Positions 11,254 to 20,700 of a DNA stretch of 64,000 nt are shown here, in pieces; position 1 is the stretch's first letter, and each line of letters starts with the position of its first letter. The position numbers were made by a program, and so were the translations under genes. This DNA is from Conus ventricosus (lineage: Eukaryota > Mollusca > Gastropoda > Neogastropoda > Conidae), in the NCBI GenBank assembly GCA_018398815.1, contig CM031612.1, positions 3,943,508 to 4,007,507 of the forward strand. Reading direction: 5' to 3'. The notes beneath the pieces were generated by a model. It made no database searches. It saw only the letters and a list, made by a program, of their open reading frames with translations, and was not told the DNA's origin.

Positions 11254-12460
11254 ATGGCAGGAATTGAAGCGAAGAAGATTATGATTTTTGTGATCGTGGG
11301 AGACGACAGGAGTGATTCCCCCTGGGACTGGCCATCGCTCGGGCTCTCATTGCATGATGAATTAGCAGAAATCGGAGTACATTACCAACAAGTCGTATAA
11401 ATTAACAGAAAGTAAGGGGTCAAAGATCATTATACCAAAGTTTAGGCCAAGAACCTCCGTTATTATAGACCTAATGAGTTTGAAGTAAAAGATGACCATT
11501 TGTTTGTGAGGAGCGAACCAAGGACAACTTGTTCAGCTTACAACTAAAAAAGACCCATCAAAGTTTTGTAGCCGTGGTGCAATTAGAAATAGACCAGTGT
11601 GAAAGATCAAAATCGCCTTGGCCTTGTTAGCCAAAATAAGGGCGGAGGCATTGCTAAACTTCAAACAACACTGCAAGATCGCCCAACAATACCAAATGCA
11701 AAGACTGGAACTTAAAGAATTAAAGCAATCACAGGCGAATTAATAAATACAATAGAAGCAAACCAGTTTTTCAGAAGAAACAGCGTTACAGACTATACAC
11801 GACTCACGCTACCCATGCGAGAAATAGCGGCCTTGATCATGCTTTAAGAAGCTCAGAGCGAATTAACAAACAGTTAGCAAAACAGGTAACTAGATGGGCA
11901 TATCAAAAGAGAAAAAGAAAAACTCGGTGAAGGCTGATGACGCCAACTTAGGGCAGGATATTAAAGAAAGAAATATCCCAAAGACGAAAAAGATTCTTGA
12001 ACAGAAAGATCAGCAAGACTAAAGTGACGACTACAACCGGGAACCATGACGAACGCAAGTGAATAGAATAAGAGAAACTATCCGAAAAATTTTATATGAA
12101 GACCACAACCTAGCAGAACGAATCCGCACGCTGTTTAGAGAGCAAGGCTCAACATTACAAGCGTTATAACAGCCTTAGGATTTGCAATAAGTACACTGGT
12201 GATGGCTTTACAGGCGCGGTGGAGGGCAAAGTTCAGTGCCTCCATGCGCCATCCTCCTAATAAATCATGGGGAAAAAATCAGCTTCATGATCATCTTGCA
12301 GTTATAAAAAATTAGCTGGGTAAAGCTAGAGACCTTTGCCAGGTATATTATGGAGTATCGTTAGCTGGCTTTTGTTACGCAAGCAAAGTAGTTGGCTTTA
12401 TGGCCGAGCCCTTCGGACATCGTTCGTGTAATGGTGGGGTTGACTATGTTAGTAAGATAT
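11254..12460 (+). pseudogene. Decayed element gene: charged helical region then hydrophobic segments
   Basis: A likely ATG at 11254 (MAGIEAKKIMIF) opens a sequence that is coding-like in short pieces for about 1.2 kb. From about 11730 to 12150 the pieces are rich in Lys, Arg, Glu and Gln (for example RINKQLAKQVTRWAYQKRKR) and look alpha-helical. At about 12150-12220 comes a small hydrophobic stretch containing ALGFAISTLVMAL, followed by Gly/Pro-rich sequence. At about 12300-12410 lies a second amphipathic to hydrophobic part. At least six frame changes or stops break it. I recall similar uncharacterised proteins beside packaging-ATPase genes in Maverick/adintovirus-like elements of invertebrates. 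A membrane-active virion protein is plausible but unproven. Confidence 0.45.
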
Positions 12461-15266
12461 AGACCAAGTAATCCTAAAGCAGTTTAATCCAACAACTAAA
12501 CGCTGTCTTGTCCATATTCTTGTCATAGCGAACCATTGTGAGTCTTCAATGACGTGGGGGGGTTGGGCTTCAGGAGTGGATGACTTAATCTTGGCTGTGT
12601 TCTTTTATTGTTTGTAATTGTACTGGCCAGAAGTTTTGTCGTTGTTCCAACCTTCGTTTCAGTGCCTCTATAAGAATTCATTTATTATAGGTTTAATTAT
12701 TGGACCTATCGGAGTCCTGAGGTCAGAAGGCAGCATGTAAAACCAGTGCCAACAGCAAAGTCTACTGTCAGCTTGCGTATGTAAAACATGGTTGGTACCT
12801 TGAATACTTGAAGGTAAATCAACTGTAGAATTACTGCATCCTCAATTTGCTAAGTATGGGTTTTGCGCGTCAAAAGCCAGTAGAAGGATCAGTTATGCTC
12901 GATCTGGCCTGTGCTGGTGAACCTAGCAAACACCAAACTGTAAGTACGAATAGAGGCGTTCTATTCGGTCTATCCCGCATCTAGTTAGGCCCTTAGAAGT
13001 GTCTAAGAGAAATGTGTCCATGCTGTTTTAGCTCTTGCTGTAGGGACCCAGGCTGAACATTTTGCTGAAAAAAAGTGTTGGAAAGGAGGAGGCCAGCAGA
13101 GTTATACTTTCGTGCGTGCCCCCGAAAATAAAAGGTCGCCTAGGCATGAATGTATGATCAACTTTTGTCCTAAAGTCCGGTCCTTGGTTGTTAATATTGA
13201 ATTCGTTACAGTTCCTTTCAAAAAGCCTTCAAGTCTATTCTGTTGCCTGATGGATTAAACCGGGTTGTCATTTGCAATGGCGCTTGCAATTCAGCCAAAA
13301 TACGGCTGAAGGGGTAATAGAAATGAAATCTTAACACTGACCTCCACCAAAGGATCATGGTGATTTAAAATGATCGGCAACGCCACGCCACACCCATTGA
13401 TGCGCAAAACACAGCAAAGTTTAAACTGGGTTCTGATAAAACCTGCATCGGATGAACAACCTCGCTTTCGGGATGGGGTTCGTTTTCAATAGGGGGTTAG
13501 TAGCTCTTGCAATGGTGTACCGCACCTTTTAATGAAAAGAGGCAGTCTGGTCACAGCAATGGCAAGAGTGAGCAGTGGCTATATTTTAAGATTGTGAGGG
13601 CGGCCCAACAGTATATTTGCACCAGTATATTTGAATGCACTCATTTTGTTATTTCGATTAAAAAAAATGTTTGTAACAATAACAACTCAAGACCGCCTTT
13701 GTTTTAGAACATGCTGTTGAAAACGATTGCGGAACCAAATGGTCGCATCCATGAAAGATTTTACAAAGTCGTATGGTTTAATATTAGAGAATCCAGGAAG
13801 AAATAATACGGGTCTAAAAGTTGACAAAACAGGGAACAAATTAGCCAGTTAACAATAGCTGCATGGTTATGACGGGTTTGCTCACTCAAAGAAGCATTGA
13901 TAACTGTGACATTTACTCTCAAACTTAACAAATCGAATCTAAAAACAATGTTACCAATCAACCTGAAGAAGAATAGCACATTACCTTTTTGATGTAGAGC
14001 TAGCTAGAATGTAGGCGTTGAAAGCTGACAATCTTAGATTTAGAGTTACACCAAACAACACTACGTATGAGGGAGAAATCCGCTAATCTTGCATTACATT
14101 CATTACTTTCTGTACATTTGGAGGAGCGGAGCACTGATGATAACTTATATGATTGGAAGGCCCCAACTGTTTTAAGAAGCTTCTCCGTCAGGAAAGCTGC
14201 ATATTGCGATTATGGAAATTATCCAATTCCCTAATTTACAGTTTTAAAAGATTAGTTTGTGGGTAGGTCGGATCATTTAATATAAAAATCAAAAACAAAG
14301 CGGGGAAGTTGTGAAATGTGATAACCTGCACATTGTTTTGAAGAAAATAATACGCTCTAAAAAAGATGTCGCGTGGGGCAATGAACCAGGAGTTTACATT
14401 AGCTCCTGTGAGGTGTAAGAACCTTAGAAATTAAAATAACCTTGCAGAACGGTGCGGACTTTGACAGAATGGGGAGAATAGGCACTTTGTATGGTTTTTG
14501 AGTACACTAAAGAAGGTGATTATAAACGCAAAGAGGTGATCGACAACAAAAGGTTTCCAAACTAGAACTACTACGCAATCTTAGAAGCAAATAATGGTGG
14601 CCAGTATGATTATAAAAGTTCGAAAAACCTGACCTCCAAAATGGTACTTAGAACCATATTTAGAATGGAAATAAATTTGAATTCATAAGCCCATTTACAT
14701 TTTTTGACCGCCAAAACAGTTTTTCAGAAAAGCTTCACTCGGGCCCTTGTAGCATGTAAGCCTTATACCGGACGATAAATAGTCCGAAAGAAATTGAAAT
14801 AACGCCGTATGGGAAAAAACAGTACATCCCTCCACAAAAAGAAAAACAGTTGTAAAAAAAGCTCACAAAAATTACAGTTTCTTTCCAAGCAGAAAATTAG
14901 GTAGACACGGTCACAATGATATATGAAATTTCGTCTTTAAAGATGTGAGAGGATGGGTTGTGGGCGTTAGTGATGACCTTATAAAAGGAATTAATATAGC
15001 TGGCAAAACTAGACGGTAAACGTCTTAACGGTGTTGTCGTCGTTTCTTCACAATGGCGAGGATATTAAGATCATAACAACAAGCAACAAAATCACTGTGT
15101 GACTTTAAATAGAAACAATCTACAGGACTAAATTGGATTAATCTTACACATTTAGGCCTCATAGGGTTTTATTATAATACTGAACAAGTTTTGACGGAGA
15201 AAAGTATGATAAAAATAAAAACTGAATAGATTAAACTCTGTTATAAAACGATGGAGCAGTAAACTT
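12461..15266. other. Right interior of Maverick-type element, unassigned coding debris
   Basis: Plus-strand pieces look coding but are cut up. One is at 13507-13707 (66 residues). Others are at about 13735-13840 (a short frame beginning MVASMKDFTKSYG), at about 14320-14420 and at about 14500-14650. None could be assigned to a family. The orientation agrees with the ATPase remnant that follows. No promoter or polyadenylation signal is claimed. Confidence 0.35.
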
Positions 15267-15850
15267 ATGACAAAAACTCCTCATTGCTCAGTGATTGGTG
15301 GGCAGACTGGTTGTGGAACAAAATATTTTAAACCCACGATCCGGTTACAAACGTTTATCGTATAATTGAATCATATGGTGTTTTTCTGTCCAACACTTAA
15401 ATGGAACAAAGCATATCAGTGATAGACGGTTATATGACAGATGATGACTTATATTTAGTTAAACCTAGCAATAAACTGAGTGATGTTTAGAACTGTTTAT
15501 AGACTGTTTTGAAGGAACGCAGACACTATTTCTTATAGATGACTGTCGTCAGAAAGAGACATAGTTAAAAAGAGAAACACTTTGTCGATAACTAGCTTTC
15601 AGCGGCAAGGCATGCTGGGATAAGTGTGTGGATTTTATTCAAAAATATAACCGTTTTAAAAGACTTAGAGAACAGTTTTAAAGACTGTAGTTTTATTCAC
15701 CTGAAAGACAAAGAATCATTTGAAGAATGTTTTTTCGCGAAAATGATGTTATTGAAAATGGACCAGGAAAAACACAGAATAAGCAAAAATTAAAATCTGA
15801 AAAGTTAGTAAATTAGTCTTGAAAACGGTAGACCCTACGCAGTACGTTTT
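15267..15850 (+). pseudogene. FtsK/HerA-type DNA-packaging ATPase remnant
   Basis: From the ATG at 15267 the frame runs into the nucleotide-binding loop at 15297-15323, read GGQTGCGTK. The usual lysine-threonine pair after the last glycine is disturbed, as if one lysine codon were lost. Further blocks follow in order: WNKAYQ near 15410-15425, a Walker B-like LFLIDDC at about 15525-15545, a FSGRHAG-like sensor block near 15598-15620, and a carboxyl block ending near 15842. Frameshifts separate them. The family pumps viral or element DNA into capsids in Maverick/Polinton, adintovirus and other large-DNA-virus lineages. The gene abuts the right terminal repeat, a usual place for it. Broken and presumably inactive. 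Confidence 0.8.
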
Positions 15851-15887
15851 GTTTGTAACAATAATCGTTATTTTTTAGTTATGAAGT

Positions 15888-15990
15888 CCTTACTTGTCCA
15901 GAGAACTTAGGAAAGGGCATTCGGGGTTACTTTTCGCCCGAAACTGGGTTGAGGGCGGAAGTGGCCCAGATGCCCCTTTCCCGGTTCTCC
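15888..15990 (-). repeat. Right terminal inverted repeat of Maverick-type element
   Basis: Reverse-complement partner of 164-260, about 80-85% alike by eye with several 1-base indels. It starts right behind the carboxyl end of the ATPase remnant. Confidence 0.85.
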
Positions 15991-15996
15991 TGAAGG
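15991..15996. repeat. Target-site duplication TGAAGG (right)
   Basis: Second copy of the 6-bp duplication seen at 158-163. The sequence then continues GTTTCCTCATATTGG, matching the family A repeat (GTTTCTCATATTT on the reverse strand near 59.41 kb). Confidence 0.85.
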
Positions 15997-16135
15997 GTTT
16001 CCTCATATTGGATAATATAGTTCCCCCCTTTTTTTTTTTATTTTTTTTTAATTCAAATCTTTGTCAAGTCATTGCTGAATGATGAGAATTGTTAACTTGC
16101 ACTTGGTTTCTCCCACTGTTTAATTGTTCTGAAAT
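15997..16135 (-). repeat. Dispersed repeat family A, right half
   Basis: Matches the reverse complement of about 59.27-59.41 kb: TTCAAATCTTTGTCAAGTCATT, a paired TCATT...AATGA, and TTAATTGTTC near the end. Together with 1-157 it makes one copy interrupted by the Maverick-type insertion. Confidence 0.85.
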
Positions 16136-16136
16136 A

Positions 16137-16400
16137 TTTTTGTATCAATCAGCAAAAATTTTACAAAAACTATTACCCATCGGCAGGTCATTTATAAAAT
16201 AGTACACATACAGGTCCTAAAATGCTCCCTGGGAATACCACTCATAACATCATTCTCGCGACAGACAGTTACCCACTCTTACTCTTGTTTTCTAGTTGAC
16301 AAACAGTCTCTAATCCAGTTTAGCAACTACCTACTATACCGTATGCTTCCATTTTTTTTCAATATCTCTCATGCGGAACCTTATCAAAAGCTGTACGGAA
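16137..16400 (-). pseudogene. LINE reverse-transcriptase fragment (jockey/CR1-like), cut by the gap
   Basis: The minus strand reads FRTAFDKVPHERY next to the N gap, followed by a YGI-type block and further down a MSGIP...LGPV-like block (about 16205-16245) and a decayed palm block. These are the order and spacing of RT domains 2-4 of APE-type non-LTR retrotransposons. The better-preserved element on the same strand at 42-44.4 kb has DFRKAFDTVPHKRLL and LSGIPQGSILGPVL at the same relative places. Stops and frameshifts show it is dead, and the gap hides its 5' part. Confidence 0.75.
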
Positions 16401-16500
16401 NNNNNNNNNNNNNNNNNNNNNNNNNNNNNNNNNNNNNNNNNNNNNNNNNNNNNNNNNNNNNNNNNNNNNNNNNNNNNNNNNNNNNNNNNNNNNNNNNNNN
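16401..16500. other. Assembly gap (100 N)
   Basis: Exactly 100 Ns, the conventional size for a scaffold gap of unknown length. The RT fragments on its two sides are on opposite strands, so they are not halves of one element. Confidence 1.
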
Positions 16501-16664
16501 GGATCGTGACTGTGACTGATGCGCTTGAAGATCGTGTCGGCAGAGGCAGCACTGGAGAGAACAGATCGCAAACCTTCGATCAGCAGATGACATCGACGGC
16601 CTGGCAGGCAATGAAGAAGAACTTGCCAAGCTTGTTGAAGGACTGGATGAAGCATCAACAAAGT
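16501..16664 (+). pseudogene. LINE reverse-transcriptase fragment, catalytic block
   Basis: The plus strand reads LRSADDIDGLAGNEEELAKL in its central part (about 16573-16633), which is the [FY]ADD catalytic box with the aromatic residue changed to Ser, and continues to EASTK. The coding sequence is then interrupted by a 330-bp repeat and resumes at about 16988 with YAMEISTEKNEF. The family resembles the endonuclease-RT elements common in molluscs and flatworms. Confidence 0.75.
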
Positions 16665-16990
16665 ATTATATTATTATTATTATATTGGGTATTTATATAG
16701 CGCCTATCCTCGGTCACAGACCAAGCTCTAAGCGCTTTACAATAAACACACTACCTCACTCACTCACTCAACGGGCTGCCTACCCAGGTAGAGCCGGCCG
16801 AAGAGCAGCCTACTGGCGCTCATTCAGTCGTTTCCCGTACCATTCAAATATCAGTCACTCATTTTCATTTATCTCTTTTATTCCTCCAGTTTCTCACATA
16901 GGATGCACGTGATGTTAATACGTGTCCTCTATTTCCACCGGTACACGATAACAGTAAGTTATCTGGTGCTCTGCTATATTCCATATTGGG
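16662..16990. mobile_element. Short dispersed repeat inserted into the LINE fragment
   Basis: About 325 bp begin with a TTA/TAT-rich run, then GGGTATTTATATAGCGCC ... AAGCTCTAAGCGCTTTACA, and contain CACTCACTCACTCA. The flanking LINE coding sequence reads continuously if it is removed (EASTK | YAMEIS). AGTAT occurs at both edges (about 16659 and 16988) and may be the target duplication. The GCGCC...AGCGCTTTACA core is a motif I recognise as a frequent interspersed repeat of marine invertebrates. No protein is encoded. Confidence 0.65.
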
Positions 16991-17281
16991 AGTATGCCAT
17001 GGAAATCAGCACCGAGAAGAACGAGTTCATAGCCAGCCACAACACCGCCATCAACAATGATTATAACTCTCTCCACGGTCAGGAAACAGAATCTGTTCAA
17101 CACTTCACTTACCTGGGATCCATTATCGGCATTGAGAAATCCAGACCAGAAATCCTGTCGAGGGCGTTGAAGACAACCACAGCACAGTCCAGATAAGCCC
17201 TGTAGCTGTACGGAAGGGCCACACCATCTCCATGGAACGCAAGATCAGGCTCTTGGGTGCTCTGGTATATTCCATATTGGC
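16986..17281 (+). pseudogene. LINE reverse-transcriptase fragment, post-catalytic block
   Basis: Continues the RT of 16501-16664. Visible are YAMEISTEKNEF, SVQHFTYLGSIIG and RPEILSRALKTTTA, then after a stop HTISMERKIRLLGALVYSI up to the SINE at 17282. FxYLGxxI followed by K/RPEILSR is the typical thumb region of these elements. It is interrupted by at least one stop. Confidence 0.8.
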
Positions 17282-17732
17282 AGCCGGAATAGCTCAGTTG
17301 GTAGAGCGCCGGACTCGTGATCCTGGGGTTGCGGGTTCGAATCTCCGCTGAGCCGTTTCGGTACAGGGGGATTTTTCCTCGGAGTTAATCTTGGTTCTGA
17401 CTCCATTTCCCTTACAGTCCGAATGAGACTATAAACCGAGGTTCCGTGTGTGAACGCACCCATATCTTGCACATACGTCAAATCCCATCACTAACTTTCG
17501 GAAGAGTAGGCCAGTTTGGCCGTTGGTATGGATGACACGTTGCACATAGCATGCACCTTCCTCAAAGTTGGAGTATGGCTGCTTTAATGGCAGGACAAAA
17601 AACGGTCAAACACACAAAAACTCCACTCCCTTTGTTGGCCAGATGGGTTTAATACTTGCCCGTCTATACAGGAGTGTCCAAAGGAGTATCAGTCTGCGTA
17701 CGCAGAAGAAAAAAGAAGAGGTAGAGGAAGTG
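17282..17732 (+). mobile_element. tRNA-derived SINE
   Basis: The 5' head (17282-17354) has good RNA polymerase III boxes: A box TAGCTCAGTTGGTAGAGCG and B box GGTTCGAATC. The cloverleaf is imperfect: the acceptor arm does not close and the anticodon stem has a mismatch, so it is a SINE head and not a tRNA gene. A body with CCGAGGTTCCGTGTGTGAACGC follows. The 3' region begins GGAGTATGGCTGCTTTAATGGC and ends in an AAGAAGAAAAAAGAAGA-like tail, a tail type I know from gastropod SINEs. It is inserted in LINE coding sequence on the left and runs straight into the G-rich minisatellite on the right. Confidence 0.75.
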
Positions 17733-20700
17733 AGGGGGGTGTGGATGAAGGGGGGTGACGAGGGTCGGTGAATGGAAGGGGTGGTGGAAAAATTTTTGGG
17801 GTGACAAAGGGGGGCGCCTTGAGGGGAGAAAGGGGGCGCGGATGAAGGGCGTGACAAAGGGGGTGTATTGGGCAGAAGGGGCCCGGGGGATGAAGGGCGT
17901 GGGCAAGGTGGGGTATTGGGGTGAGAAGGGGCGCGGATGAAAGGGGGGGGACAAAAGGGGGGGGGTGTATTGGGGGGGGAAGGGGAAAGGGGGGGGATGA
18001 AGGGCCCTGACAAGGGGGGTTTTATTGAGTGAGAAAAGGGGCGCGGATGAAAGGGGGTGACAAAGGGGGGTGTTTGGGGGAGAAAAAGGGGGCGGATGAA
18101 GGGGTTCAAGGTGGGGCGCATTGGGAGAAGGGGGGGGAAAATTAAGGGCGGTGACAAGGTTTGGGGCATTGGGGTGAAGGGGCGCGGAAAAAAAGGGCGT
18201 GACAAGGTGGGCGCATTGAGTGATAAGGGGGGGCGGATTTAAAGGGGTGACAAGGGGGGGTTTTATTGGGGCAGAAGGGGGCCCGGGAATGAAGGGCGTG
18301 AAAAAGGTGGGTGTTTTGAGTGAGAAGGGGCGCGGAAAGGGGGGGTGGGGCAAAGGGGGGTGTATTGGGCAGGGGACGGGAAAGAAGGGGTGACAAATTT
18401 GGGGGTTTGGGACAGGGGAGGGGGATGAAGGGCGTTTACATGGTGGGTGTATTTGGGGAAAAGGGGAAAAAGGGATGAAGGGGCCCTGACAAAGGTGGGT
18501 GTATTGGGGAAAAAGCGAGGTGGATGAAGGGGTTTTGACAAAAATGGGGGTATTGGGACAGAGCAAACGTGGATAAAGGGCGTGACAAAATGGGTTTATT
18601 GGGAAAAGAAGGGGAAAAGCGGAAAGAAGGGCAGAACAAGGTGGGCGCATTTAGTGGAAAAAGGGGCGGGTTTAAGGGCGTGACAAAGGGGGGTGTATTG
18701 GTGAGAAGGGGCGCGGGGTGAAGGGGTGGGCAAAGGGGGGGGTGTTTGGGGCAGAGGGAGCGCGGATGAAGGGGTGAAAGGTGGGTGTACTTTGGGGCAG
18801 GGGAACGCGGATCAAGGCCGTGACAAGGTGGGGGTATTGGGGCAGAGGGAAAGCGGAAAGAAGGGGGTGACAGGTGGGTTTTTTGGGCAGAGGGAACGCG
18901 GGAAAGAAAGGGCGGACATGGTGGGGGTATTTTTTGGGGCAGAGGGAAGCGGGGGGGTTTGGGGGGAAGGCCCTGAAGGGGGTGTATTTGGGGAAAAGCG
19001 AGGGGTGGTGACTGGCGTGACAAGGTGGGTGTATTGGGACCCGAGCGAGGTGGATGAAAGGGGTGGGAAAAAATGGGTGTTTTGGGACAGAGGGAACCCC
19101 GGGTGAAACCGTGAAAAAGGTGGGGGGTTTTGGGGCAGGCGAGCGTGGATGAAAGGGCCCTGAAAGGTGGGTGTTTTGGGACAGAGGGGGAAAGCGGGTG
19201 AAGGCCGTGACAATTTTGGGGGGAAAATTGGGGGCGGAGCAGCGGGGGTGGGAAAGGGGTGACAAGGGGGGTTTTTAGGCAGAGCGGCGTGGGTGAAAAA
19301 GGGGGGGGACAAGGTGGGTATATTGGGACAGAAGGGGGCGCGGTTTAAGGGCCCTGACAAGGGGGGGTTGTATTGGGAAAGGGGGAAAAACGGATGAAGG
19401 GCGTGACAATGGGTTTGGGGGTATTGGGACAGAGGGAACGCGGGAAAAAGGGGTTTAACCCTGGTGGGTGGGATTGGGCAGAGGGGGGAAAGCGGATGAA
19501 GGCCCTGACAAAGGGGGGTGTATTGGGGGGGAGAGCGAGGTGGAAAGAAGGGGGCCCTGACAAGGTGGGTGTATTGGGGGCAGGGAAAGGGGGGCGGATG
19601 AAGGGGGGTGCAAGGTGGGTTTTATTGGGAAGAGGGAAAGGGGGATGAAGGGCGTGACAAAGGGGGGTGTATTTGGGGGGGAGCGGGTGGAAAGAAAAGG
19701 GGGCCCTGAAAAAGGTGGGGTATTGGGGCAAAAGCGAGCGTGGATGAAGGGGGTGAAAAGGGGGGGTGTATTGGGGGGGAAGGGGGGCGGTTTAAGGGCG
19801 TGGCAAAGGGGGGTGTTTTTGCGGCGGAAAAGGGGGGGGAAAGGGGGTGCAAGGTGGGTTTTATTTGGGGGAAGGGGCGCGGGAAATTTTAAAGGGGGTT
19901 TACAAGGTGGGGGGGTTGAGTGAGAGGGGGGCGGATGAAGGGCGTTTATAAAGGGGGGTGTATTGGTGAAAGGGGCCCCGGTTTAAAAAGGGGGGGACAA
20001 GGTGGGTGGATTGGTGAGAAGGGGGCGGTTTAAAGGGGGTGGGCAAGGTGGGTGTTTTTTGGGGCCGGGGGGGGGGGGGGATGAAAGGGGGTGACCCTGA
20101 TGGGTGTATTTGGGGGCATGGGGGCGGGATGAAGCCGTGACAAGGTGGGTGTATTGGGGGGGGGGAACGCGGATGTGGGGGCGTGACTTGGGGGTGTATT
20201 TGGGGGGGAGCGAAAAAGGGAGAAGGGCGTGACATGGTGGGTGTATTTGGGGGGGAGACGAGGCCCGGCAAAAAGGGGGTGCAGGGGGGGTGTATTGGGA
20301 CAGAGGGGGCGCGATGAAGAGCGCGACATGGGGGGTTGGGATTGGGAAGAGGGGGGCAGATGAAGTGTGCATGATGAGTGTTTTTTGGGACAGAGGGGGC
20401 GCGGAAAGAAAGGGGAATGGTGGGGTTATTGGGAAGAGGGGGCGCGGTTTAAGGGCGACATTGGGGGGTTTTATTGGGGCCGAGGGGGGCGTTGAAGGCT
20501 GGGACTTTATGGGGTGTATTGGGCAGAGGGGGGGCCCGGGTGAAGGGGTGTGCTTTTTGGGGGGTTTTTGGGGGCGACGGAGGCGGAAAGAAACGGCGAC
20601 ATGGTGGGTGTTTTTGGGAAGAGGGGGGGGGAAAATGAAGGGGGGGTGACATGGTGGGTGTATTGGGGGCACGGGAACGCGGAGAAAGGTGTGAATGTTT

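Larger units (their letters stand above)
164..15990. mobile_element. Decayed Maverick/Polinton-type (adintovirus-like) element
   Basis: A 15.8-kb insertion is defined by terminal inverted repeats of about 100 bp, a 6-bp target duplication, and interruption of a dispersed repeat whose intact copy lies at 59.27-59.57 kb. Inside are remnants of a minus-strand family B DNA polymerase (TDTDS motif at 6258-6272) and a plus-strand packaging-type ATPase (glycine-rich nucleotide loop at 15297-15323, Walker B near 15525-15545). That gene pair plus the 6-bp duplication is diagnostic of self-synthesising Maverick/Polinton elements and the related adintoviruses. All recognised genes carry many stops and frameshifts, so this copy looks dead. 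I did not find a convincing integrase. The size is normal for the group (15-20 kb). Whether it arrived as a virus or as a transposon cannot be told from the sequence. Confidence 0.85.

Noticed and set aside
17282..17354. Functional tRNA gene (anticodon position reads CGT)
   Set aside because: The acceptor stem does not pair, the anticodon stem has a mismatch, and a SINE body and tail follow.
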